Positions 5,112 through 11,588 of a stretch of DNA of 11,588 nucleotides are shown here, one piece after another. The stretch is from contig JBCBWG010000094.1 in the NCBI GenBank assembly GCA_039817205.1, positions 1 through 11,588 of the forward strand. Reading direction: 5' to 3'. Both the position numbers and the translations under genes were made by a program. This stretch comes from JBCBWG01 sp039817205 (lineage in GTDB: Bacteria > Pseudomonadota > Alphaproteobacteria > Rhizobiales > Hyphomicrobiaceae). The first letter of the stretch is position 1, and every line of letters begins with the position of its first letter. Below the pieces are notes generated by a model that worked only from the letters and a program-made list of their open reading frames with translations, had not been told where the DNA came from and ran no database searches.

Positions 5112-8100
5112 TCAAACACCCAAGCGTCGGAGATCAAGCGTGGTCGGATAGTCAGGGTTGTCCGGTGGTGATATCGGCTCGAAGCCGCCGGGTGTGTGAC
5201 CCGTCGTCTCGAACCGCGAGAGGCGTCTCCCCTCGGCTTCGTACGCGTTGACAGGGATGACCTCGAAGTTGCGACCGCCCGGATGCGAGACATGGTAACG
5301 GCAACCGCCAATCGCGCGGCCGGTCCAGGTGTCGTAGATGTCGAAAATCAAAGGCACGTGGACGCCGATGGTCGGGTGCAGGGCCGACGGCGGCTGCCAC
5401 GCTCGGTACCTGATGCCGGCCACCGCCTCGCCAGATGTATCCGTCGGTGTCAGCGGGACGCGGACCTCGTTGCATGTGACGACGTAGCGGTCGCCTGTGA
5501 GCCCGCGCACTTTCAATTCGACGCGCTCAAGCGAGCTGTCGACGTAGCGCGCCGTGCCACCGATCATGCCGACTTCGCCAAGCACATGCCAAGGCTCGAG
5601 CGCTTGGCGCAACTCGACCTCAACATCGCCCGCCGAGACTTTGCCGAGAAGCGGACAGCGGAAGTCGCGGTGTGGTTCGAACCAATCGAGCGCGATCGGC
5701 AAACCCGATGTGTTGAGATCACGGATCACAGCCGCGAGATCTGCCCAAAGCGGCGTCGGCAGCATGAACTTGTCGTGGAGTGTCGTCCCCCAACGGACCG
5801 GACGTCCGCGATACGGTCGCTCCCAAAGCCGAACGATGATCGCGCGCAGAAGCAGCTGCTGCGCCAAACTCATGCGGGCGTGCGGCGGCATTTCGAAGGA
5901 GCGGAACTCGACAAGGCCCAGCCGACCGGTCGGCCCGTCCGGCGAATAGAGTTTGTCGATGCAAATTTCGGCGCGGTGCGTGTTGCCCGTGACATCGATG
6001 AGCAGGTTGCGGAACAGCCGGTCGACCAACCAGGGCGGTAGGGTCGGATCTGCCAGTTCGCCTGCTTTCGGGAACGGCACTTGCGCGAGCGCGATTTCCA
6101 GTTCGTGGATCTGCTCGTGGCGGCCCTCATCGATCCGCGGCGCCTGGCTCGTTGGACCAATAAAGAGCCCTGAAAACAGATACGACAACGCTGGATGATG
6201 CTGCCAATAGAGGATCAACGACGCCAGCAGATCCGGTCGGCGGAGAAACGGGCTGTCTGCCGGTGTCGCACCACCAAGGACGATGTGGTTGCCGCCGCCG
6301 GTGCCGGTATGCCGCCCGTCGAGCAGAAACTTCTCAGCGCTCAAACGCGCTTGATGGGCATCGTCGTAAAGCCCAGTCGTCAGTTCGATCGCCTCGCGCC
6401 AAGTAGATGTTGGCGGCACGTTGACCTCAATGACGCCCGGGTCCGGCGTCACCTTCAAGACCTGCAATCGCTGGTCGCTCGGTGGCTCGTAGCCTTCGAC
6501 GTGCACGGGCGTTTCGCAGGCTGACGCCGTCTCTTCAATCGCCGCAATGAGAGCGGCGTAATCCGCGCCATCCTCCAGCGGTGGTAGGAACACGCAAAGA
6601 ACGCCGTCGCGCGGTTCGACCGACACGGCCGTCCGCACGGCACCATCAATTTCGGACCCCGGAGGCCCTTTCTGGAAGAGGGATGCTCGGGTTTCTTCGC
6701 GTCGCTCCTGGAAAAGTTGCTGTGCCGGCTTAAGCTCCGGCGCATCCGCAAATGGATCGCCCGGTAGAACATGCGGATGGGTCGTCTTCGGCAACCCCGG
6801 CAACGAGCCGAGGGGCAGCCGATAGCCAGCCGCTGAATCCCCTGGTGTCAAAAACAGCTTGTCGCGTTTGAGTGTCCAACGCTCCGTGATCCACTTTCGG
6901 CGACCGCTCGCGGCGCTCTGCCAGGACTGGATCGGCAACACATAACTCGCGGGTGTCTCGACACCGCGGTCGAGCACACCGAGCAGCCGTTTTCGCTCTG
7001 CCGGGTCTTCAATGTCAGCTGTCTCGAGCGTGCGATTGACCGGGATTTTTTGCTCGATAAGCATGAAGTGCGCCGCGTCTTCATAGGCCGGCATGGCGCT
7101 GTCGTTTGGCAGGCCAAGCGTCTCGCAGAGCGCTGCAGCGAATGCCTCAGCAAGTTCAGGTGTCGCAGGTTTCGGGGCATCCTCTCGCTTGTCGTCGGCC
7201 TCGTCCAGACCAACCCGGTCGGCCGCGATGAGTTCTGGGTTTTGCCAAAGCGGCTGTCCGTCGCCGCGCCAGTAGAGCGAGAACCCCCACCTTGGTAGAG
7301 GCTCGCCGGGGTACCATTTGCCCTGTCCGAAATGCAGAAGACCGCCCGGCGCGAGACGCGTTCTCAGGCGGCGGATCAGGTCTTCGGCATATCGCCGCTT
7401 GGTCGGTCCAACAGCGTCCGTCGACCACTCGTCGCGGTCATTGTTTTCGGCGGCCACGAACGTCGGCTCGCCACCCATCGTCAGGCGCACATCACCTTGC
7501 TGCAGACGGGCATCGATCGCATCACCGGCTTCGACAATCGAATGCCAGGTGGCGTCCGAATACGGCAGCGTGACCCGTGGCGTTTCATGCACGCGTTGAA
7601 CGTCCATGTGAAACGAGAAACTGACGTTCGAGAACGTGTGCTTTCCGGTGATCGGCGCAGCGCTCGACGGCCTCGGCGTTGCAGCGAGCGGGATATGGCC
7701 TTCGCCGGTCAGCAATCCAGACGTGCCGTCGAGCCCGATCCAACCGGCGCCCGGAACGTAAACTTCGGCCCAGGCGTGCAAATCGGTAAAATCGGTTTCG
7801 GTTCCTGACGGTCCGTCAAGCGCCTTCACGTCCGCGGTCAACTGAATGAGATAGCCGGAGACGAAGCGGGCGGCGTACCCGAGGTTGCGCAGAATTTGCA
7901 CCATGAGCCACGCCGTGTCGCGACACGATCCAGCGCGCCGCTCGAGCGTTTCCTCGGGCGTCTGAACGCCCGGCTCCATCCGGATCAGATAGCGAATATC
8001 GGATGCGAGTTGACGGTTGAGATCGCAGAGGAAGTCGATCGTCACTTGGGGGGCGCGGCGGATCGTTGTTATGTATTTTTGCAACCAAGGCCCGACGGGA

Positions 8101-8462
8101 TCGCAGGTCAGGTACGGCTTCAGTTCTTCCGCGACATCTGCCTCGTAGGCGAACGGGTGGTCTTTCGCCTCTTCGGCGACGAAGAAGTCGAACGGATTGA
8201 TCACCGCCATGTCGGCGACGAGATCGACCGTCACGTTGAAATGGTCGACCGGCTCCGGGAAGACCACGCGGGCGAGATAATTGCCAAACGGGTCCTGCTG
8301 CCAGTTGACCCAATGGTCTGTCGGCGAAATTTGGAGGCCGTAGCTCAGGATCGGTGTGCGCGCATGGGGTGCGGGGCGCAGCCGAATAAGTTGCGGCCCC
8401 ATCTCCGTGAGACGATCATAGTCGTACGTCGTTTTGTGCGTCAGTGCGGCGTGGAGGACCAT
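5112..8462 (-). CDS. Transglutaminase-like / putative amidoligase (DUF2126) fusion protein
   Basis: The protein has 1116 residues, the usual size for this fusion. Residues 1-100 are the bacterial transglutaminase N-terminal domain (ALTHKTTYDYDR, LIRLRP). Residues about 150-260 are the transglutaminase-like core with Cys180 (GSCRDTAW), His229 (DLHAWAEV) and Asp245 (GLDGT), an intact triad. From about 320 to the end it is DUF2126, which Pfam describes as a putative amidoligase; visible blocks are LTMGGEPTF (327-335), TGTGGGNH (719-726), LVEFRSFEMPPH (850-861) and RNFEVIPVNAYEAEGRR (1064-1080). No signal peptide is present, so it is probably cytoplasmic. The family is thought to form or cleave amide bonds on peptides; substrates are unknown. 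ATG 8462 fits the domain start. The frame extends to a TTG at 8546, adding 28 unlikely residues. The ribosome site is weak. Partner genes are not adjacent. Confidence 0.93.
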   Translation of the reverse strand: MVLHAALTHKTTYDYDRLTEMGPQLIRLRPAPHARTPILSYGLQISPTDHWVNWQQDPFGNYLARVVFPEPVDHFNVTVDLVADMAVINPFDFFVAEEAKDHPFAYEADVAEELKPYLTCDPVGPWLQKYITTIRRAPQVTIDFLCDLNRQLASDIRYLIRMEPGVQTPEETLERRAGSCRDTAWLMVQILRNLGYAARFVSGYLIQLTADVKALDGPSGTETDFTDLHAWAEVYVPGAGWIGLDGTSGLLTGEGHIPLAATPRPSSAAPITGKHTFSNVSFSFHMDVQRVHETPRVTLPYSDATWHSIVEAGDAIDARLQQGDVRLTMGGEPTFVAAENNDRDEWSTDAVGPTKRRYAEDLIRRLRTRLAPGGLLHFGQGKWYPGEPLPRWGFSLYWRGDGQPLWQNPELIAADRVGLDEADDKREDAPKPATPELAEAFAAALCETLGLPNDSAMPAYEDAAHFMLIEQKIPVNRTLETADIEDPAERKRLLGVLDRGVETPASYVLPIQSWQSAASGRRKWITERWTLKRDKLFLTPGDSAAGYRLPLGSLPGLPKTTHPHVLPGDPFADAPELKPAQQLFQERREETRASLFQKGPPGSEIDGAVRTAVSVEPRDGVLCVFLPPLEDGADYAALIAAIEETASACETPVHVEGYEPPSDQRLQVLKVTPDPGVIEVNVPPTSTWREAIELTTGLYDDAHQARLSAEKFLLDGRHTGTGGGNHIVLGGATPADSPFLRRPDLLASLILYWQHHPALSYLFSGLFIGPTSQAPRIDEGRHEQIHELEIALAQVPFPKAGELADPTLPPWLVDRLFRNLLIDVTGNTHRAEICIDKLYSPDGPTGRLGLVEFRSFEMPPHARMSLAQQLLLRAIIVRLWERPYRGRPVRWGTTLHDKFMLPTPLWADLAAVIRDLNTSGLPIALDWFEPHRDFRCPLLGKVSAGDVEVELRQALEPWHVLGEVGMIGGTARYVDSSLERVELKVRGLTGDRYVVTCNEVRVPLTPTDTSGEAVAGIRYRAWQPPSALHPTIGVHVPLIFDIYDTWTGRAIGGCRYHVSHPGGRNFEVIPVNAYEAEGRRLSRFETTGHTPGGFEPISPPDNPDYPTTLDLRRLGV

Positions 8463-8533
8463 GGTGTCGGAGGTTCCGATCAGATGGATGATTGGTATGC
8501 GTTGGCCGGTTGTAATGCGTCTCACAAGGGACT

Positions 8534-8562
8534 TGCACCCAGGCAAAGGTGCACAGGGTGCA
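8534..8562. repeat. Inverted repeat in the leader of the transglutaminase/DUF2126 gene
   Basis: TGCACCC (8534-8540) and GGGTGCA (8556-8562) are perfect inverted copies 15 bases apart. GGTGCA also occurs at 8548-8553, so there are two direct copies 9 bases apart plus one inverted copy. The site is 72-100 bases upstream of ATG 8462, where an operator or leader hairpin could act. A chance origin is possible. Confidence 0.35.
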
Positions 8563-8698
8563 GGCCAAGGGCCCGGTTACGGTCAATGGCGAACCTAGGG
8601 CTGGCGGTCCGCCTTCGCACTCAGACTAGCAAAGACAGACGTGTTCCGCGTGCCATCGGTTCAGGCAAGCTGCTTTGAATTGAAGCGCGGAGGGCACT

Positions 8699-8941
8699 TC
8701 ATTGTGCGCTGCGCCAGCCCTTCACAGCGCCGATGATGACACCAATTGCACCCGCCATCGGCGCCACCAGCTGTGGGATCATGGTGCGCAGAACAGGACC
8801 TGCGTGCGAATCAAAGACGGCGATCGTCAGGCCCAGAATGTACGTGCCAACCGCGAACGCGCCGCCGAACAGCAGTGCAAACAGCACGGCGCGCTTGGCG
8901 CGCGCTAGAAATCCGGGGACTACCTGTTGTTCGTTTGACAT
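8699..8941 (-). CDS. Small inner-membrane protein with two predicted transmembrane helices
   Basis: The protein has 80 residues and starts at ATG 8941 (MSNEQQVVPGFLARAKRAV). A short basic N-terminal segment (Arg14, Lys16, Arg17) precedes a hydrophobic stretch at about 18-43 and another at about 57-74 (LVAPMAGAIGVIIGAVKG), separated by a short polar loop (DSHAGPVLRT). The positive-inside rule puts both ends in the cytoplasm. I do not recognise a family. The frame continues open to 9223, but that extension runs antisense into otsB, is Arg/Pro/Trp-rich, and is rejected. No clear Shine-Dalgarno sequence precedes ATG 8941. The gene is divergent from otsB with 160 bases between, and 236 bases separate its stop from the next gene in the same direction, so it is probably transcribed alone. 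The coherent membrane topology makes it likely real. Confidence 0.7.
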   Translation of the reverse strand: MSNEQQVVPGFLARAKRAVLFALLFGGAFAVGTYILGLTIAVFDSHAGPVLRTMIPQLVAPMAGAIGVIIGAVKGWRSAQ

Positions 8942-9101
8942 GGGTGCGCGTGTCAATCTTTGACCGGGTCGATCCTGTCTGGCGCGAGCGGGGGCGCCAT
9001 GGCAATTAGCCGCTCGGATGGTGCCGGGATTTGATCGATTGCGTTTCTGAAACCAAAACGTCCCGGATGGCCGGACGCCTGCGCACGGGGAGCCGTCCCA
9101 C

Positions 9102-9872
9102 ATGAGCCAACAGAACCGCGGCAGACTTACGGACGCGACGTGCCAAGCCCAGTTAGGCGACGCTCTGTTCCTCGATTTTGACGGCACGCTGGTTGGTTTT
9201 GCGAGCCGACCGGATGGTGTCAAACCGGCTGACTATCTGATCCCGGCCCTTGCTGCCGCCTCAGACGCCCTAGATGGGGCACTCGCAATTGTAACCGGTC
9301 GAACGATCGAAGAAATCGACCGGTTTCTGAGCCCGCTCGTTTTGCCCGTTGCCGGTGTCCACGGTCTCGTGCGGCGGACCGCGGCTGGGGATGTCGTCGG
9401 CCTTGATGTTGAAACGGGTCAGCTTGCCCGCATAACAGCGACACTCGAAGACCACGTCCGTGCAAAGCCCGAACTGTTGATCGAACGGAAAACCCACGGC
9501 GTTGCGCTTCATTATCGCCAGGCACCGACGCTCGAGGACGCATGCCAAGACGTCATGGATCGCGCCGTCGCCGAAGCCGATCAATTCCACGTCCAGCGCG
9601 GGAAATTCGTGATCGAAGCGCGGGCAACCGGCGCCAACAAAGGCACGGCAATCGCAGCCTTTCTCGAAGAAGCTCCGTTTCGCGGCCGTCGCCCTGTGTT
9701 CTTCGGCGATGACGTCACGGACGAAGACGGCTTTGCGGTCGTCAACGGGTTCGGTGGGCTTTCGGTGAAAGTCGGTGACGGCGAAACATCGGCTCAGGAA
9801 CGTGTCTCCGGCATCGCCGACGTTCACCGATGGGTCCAGGCGCTTACAGAGCTTAAGGCACGCTCGGTGTGA
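9102..9872 (+). CDS. otsB: Trehalose-6-phosphate phosphatase
   Basis: The protein has 256 residues, typical for bacterial OtsB (EC 3.1.3.12). The enzyme removes phosphate from trehalose-6-phosphate, made by OtsA, to give trehalose, a cytoplasmic stress protectant. HAD motif I is LFLDFDGTL with nucleophile Asp25 and acid/base Asp27. Motif II is IVTGR (63-67), followed by VAGVHG (83-88), a typical OtsB block. The C2 cap lies at about 105-175. Motif III is Lys180 in NKGTAIAAFL, and motif IV is FFGDDVTDEDGF with Asp203, Asp204 and Asp207. All catalytic residues are present. ATG 9102 has GGGGAG at 9087-9092, 9 bases upstream. A GH15 gene follows after 167 bases in the same direction, as in known otsB-GH15-otsA clusters. 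I looked for a GGAAC...CGTT general-stress promoter upstream and saw none. Confidence 0.94.
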   Translation: MSQQNRGRLTDATCQAQLGDALFLDFDGTLVGFASRPDGVKPADYLIPALAAASDALDGALAIVTGRTIEEIDRFLSPLVLPVAGVHGLVRRTAAGDVVGLDVETGQLARITATLEDHVRAKPELLIERKTHGVALHYRQAPTLEDACQDVMDRAVAEADQFHVQRGKFVIEARATGANKGTAIAAFLEEAPFRGRRPVFFGDDVTDEDGFAVVNGFGGLSVKVGDGETSAQERVSGIADVHRWVQALTELKARSV

Positions 9873-9947
9873 CGCCCAGGCTGCTCGCCAGGCTGCTCCC
9901 CAGTCTGCTCCCAAGTCTGACGCCCTGTCCGACGCTTAGGTCGACGC
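9864..9947 (+). repeat. Degenerate 12-bp tandem repeat behind otsB
   Basis: Six consecutive 12-base units fill 9876-9947: CCAGGCTGCTCG, CCAGGCTGCTCC, CCAGTCTGCTCC, CAAGTCTGACGC, CCTGTCCGACGC and TTAGGTCGACGC. Neighbouring units differ at one to four positions. A further unit at 9864-9875 (TCGGTGTGACGC) contains the last codons and the stop of otsB and matches unit 4 at 8 of 12 positions. The period equals four codons, so the array could have arisen by slippage from or into the otsB 3' end. No stable symmetric hairpin with a T run is seen, so it is not an obvious terminator. Confidence 0.7.
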
Positions 9948-10039
9948 CTGCCCAATGCCCCGAATAGACGCGCCACTAAAGACGCAAACGGCGATTCCCG
10001 TTATGGTCCCCCAACTCCGACGCGTTAAAGGGGACCTGC

Positions 10040-11588
10040 ATGACGGCGACGCTTGATCTCGGCATGATTGGCAACTGCAGCTTTGCAGCGCTCGTTGATA
10101 CCCGCGCGCGGATGGTGTGGTGCTGTCTGCCCCGGTTCGACGGGGACCCGATTTTCAACGCGCTCATCAATGGGGATGCGGCGGACCGGGAGGACGGTTC
10201 GGGCGTCCTGGCCGTTGATCTCAAAGGCCTGACCGATAGCCGACAATGGTACGTGCCTCGGACCGCTATCCTCAAAACGCGGTTGGTGTCACCCGATGGC
10301 GTTGTCGAGGTCACGGACTTCGCCCCGCGCTTTTACGACCGGGGTCGGCCGTTTCGCCCCCGGACGTTGGTCCGCCATATTGAAGTCGTCTCGGGAAGCC
10401 CGCGCATCAGACTGCGCGTCCGGCCCACCTACAACTACGGCAACATCGTCCCGAAACGCACGCGCGGCTCGAACCATATCCGCTTTGTCGGTGATGATAT
10501 GACCTTGCGGCTGACCACCGACGCGGCGGTGGACTACGTGCTCGACGAGACCTGGTTCAACCTGACCGAGTCCGTCAATTTGATCCTCGGCCCGGACGAG
10601 CCTTTGTCGGCGGCTGTCGCGGTGATGGCGCGCGAGTTTGAAGAAAACACGTCCGATTACTGGAACAGCTGGACCCGACGCTTGGCCCTGCCCATGGAGT
10701 GGCAGGACGAGGTTATTCGGGCCGCGATTACTCTCAAGCTCTGCGCCTACGAAGAAACAGGCGCAATCATTGCGGCGGTCACCACCTCCATTCCCGAACA
10801 CGCGGACAGCGGCCGCAACTGGGACTACCGCTTCTGCTGGATCCGGGATGCGTTCTTTGTTGTCCGCGCCCTCAATAATCTCGCCGCTGTCCGGACGATG
10901 GAGAATTACTTCGGCTGGATCATGAACGTCGTCTCAGACGTCGAAAGTGGTCACCTGCAGCCGGTCCTTGGCATCGGCCTTGAGACGGCATTGACCGAGC
11001 GGTTCGAGCCGGGGCTTGCTGGGTATCGCGGGATGGGGCCGGTGCGGGTTGGGAACCAAGCCCACGAGCATCACCAATATGACGTCTATGGCAACGTGGT
11101 TCTGGGCGCAGCGCAAGCGTTCATTGACAAGCGCATGACGCGGCTCGCTGGACCGCATGAGTTTGAGCGGCTTGAGGCGATTGGGGCGGAGGCCTTGCGC
11201 CTCTACAATCAGCCCGATGCGGGCATGTGGGAACTCCGATCTCGCGCGCGCGTTCACACGTCGTCCAGCCTCATGTGTTGGGCGGCCTGTGATCGGCTTG
11301 CAAAACTGTCCGCGGCGCTGGGACGCTCGGATCGCTCGGCCACGTGGAAGGCCCACGCCAAGACGATTGGCGACGAGATCCTCGCGCGATCCTGGTCGGA
11401 AAAGCGGCAGGCCTTCGTCGAGAGTTTTGAGGGCGAGGCGTTGGATGCAAGTGTTCTTCTGATGAGCGAAGTTGGATTAATCGCCGCTGACGATCCCCGC
11501 TTCGTCGCAACGGTTGAGCGGATCGAGCAAGTGCTTGCGGATGGCGCGCATGTCAGACGCTATGAAGCTGCTGACGACTTCGGTCTGC
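10040..11588 (+). CDS. Glycoside hydrolase family 15 protein (glucoamylase/trehalase type), C-terminus beyond window edge
   Basis: The frame is open from ATG 10040 to the right edge (516 codons). Bacterial GH15 enzymes of this type have about 600 residues, so some 80-100 are missing. The start has AAGGGG at 10028-10033, 6 bases upstream. The N-terminal beta-sandwich (about 1-230) opens DLGMIGNCSFAALVD, typical of the family. The (alpha/alpha)6 catalytic barrel follows, with RNWDYRFCWIRDA at 259-271 and GMWELR, where Glu398 is the likely general acid. The general base Glu lies in the unseen part. Family members release beta-glucose from alpha-glucosides with inversion; some actinobacterial members are trehalases. 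No signal peptide is seen, so a cytoplasmic role is expected. Standing behind otsB, it may act on trehalose or a related glucoside. The substrate cannot be read from this sequence. Confidence 0.92.
   Translation, partial: MTATLDLGMIGNCSFAALVDTRARMVWCCLPRFDGDPIFNALINGDAADREDGSGVLAVDLKGLTDSRQWYVPRTAILKTRLVSPDGVVEVTDFAPRFYDRGRPFRPRTLVRHIEVVSGSPRIRLRVRPTYNYGNIVPKRTRGSNHIRFVGDDMTLRLTTDAAVDYVLDETWFNLTESVNLILGPDEPLSAAVAVMAREFEENTSDYWNSWTRRLALPMEWQDEVIRAAITLKLCAYEETGAIIAAVTTSIPEHADSGRNWDYRFCWIRDAFFVVRALNNLAAVRTMENYFGWIMNVVSDVESGHLQPVLGIGLETALTERFEPGLAGYRGMGPVRVGNQAHEHHQYDVYGNVVLGAAQAFIDKRMTRLAGPHEFERLEAIGAEALRLYNQPDAGMWELRSRARVHTSSSLMCWAACDRLAKLSAALGRSDRSATWKAHAKTIGDEILARSWSEKRQAFVESFEGEALDASVLLMSEVGLIAADDPRFVATVERIEQVLADGAHVRRYEAADDFGL

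Noticed and set aside
5196..6041. 281-codon plus-strand frame
   Set aside because: It is wholly antisense to the DUF2126 coding region, is Arg/Asp-rich and has no recognisable domain.
8463..8546. 28-residue extension of the transglutaminase/DUF2126 protein from a TTG
   Set aside because: The transglutaminase N-terminal domain begins right at ATG 8462, and the extension crosses the inverted repeat.
7896..8678. 260-codon plus-strand frame
   Set aside because: It is antisense to the transglutaminase domain; only the minus strand carries family motifs.
8942..9223. Extension of the 80-aa membrane protein to 9223
   Set aside because: It overlaps the otsB start region in antisense and has Arg/Pro/Trp-rich composition; ATG 8941 starts a coherent two-helix membrane protein.

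Overview
The window looks like a chromosomal segment of an alphaproteobacterium, most likely of the order Hyphomicrobiales. The grounds are moderately high GC, an RlmB-type methyltransferase with a Gly/Arg-rich N-terminal tail divergent from a tRNA-Tyr/tRNA-Gly pair, a single-chain transglutaminase/DUF2126 protein, and a small secreted Tyr/His/Arg-rich protein of a kind familiar from Hyphomicrobium-like bacteria. The placement is inference; no 16S gene or other definitive marker is present.

Layout. (1) 1-566, minus: the N-terminal part of an Ala/Pro-rich, probably disordered protein that runs off the left edge. (2) 837-1253, plus: a secreted 138-aa Tyr/His/Arg-rich protein, followed by a clear intrinsic terminator at 1282-1306. 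(3) 2085-3011 and 1333-2040, minus: rlmB followed by a HAD-superfamily, type II haloacid-dehalogenase-like gene, probably one transcript. (4) 3245-3408, plus: tRNA-Tyr(GUA) and tRNA-Gly(UCC), divergent from rlmB, with a good promoter in front. (5) 3415-4983, minus: an unrecognised exported protein of 522 aa that converges on tRNA-Gly with a 6-nt gap. (6) 5112-8462, minus: a 1116-aa transglutaminase-like/putative amidoligase (DUF2126) fusion, with a strong hairpin directly after its stop. (7) 8699-8941, minus: an 80-aa membrane protein. (8) 9102-9872 and 10040 to the right edge, plus: trehalose-6-phosphate phosphatase (otsB) and a glycoside hydrolase family 15 protein.

How the parts relate. 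The right end looks like a trehalose module. OtsB dephosphorylates trehalose-6-phosphate, and the GH15 enzyme behind it would hydrolyse an alpha-glucoside, possibly trehalose. otsA often lies next to such a pair and may follow outside the window. The rlmB-tRNA block concerns translation (23S rRNA 2'-O-methylation and tRNA supply). The transglutaminase/DUF2126 protein is a candidate peptide-modifying enzyme, standing here without the ATP-grasp and alpha-E genes that often accompany the family. No mobile element, CRISPR array, integrase or toxin-antitoxin pair is visible.

No gene-free stretch exceeds 300 bases. The longest is 567-836 (270 bases, divergent promoter region; only a weak 6-bp inverted repeat at 653-670 is seen). 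The most curious unexplained structures are a degenerate 12-bp tandem array behind otsB, a perfect 14-bp palindrome upstream of the 522-aa exported protein, and that protein itself.
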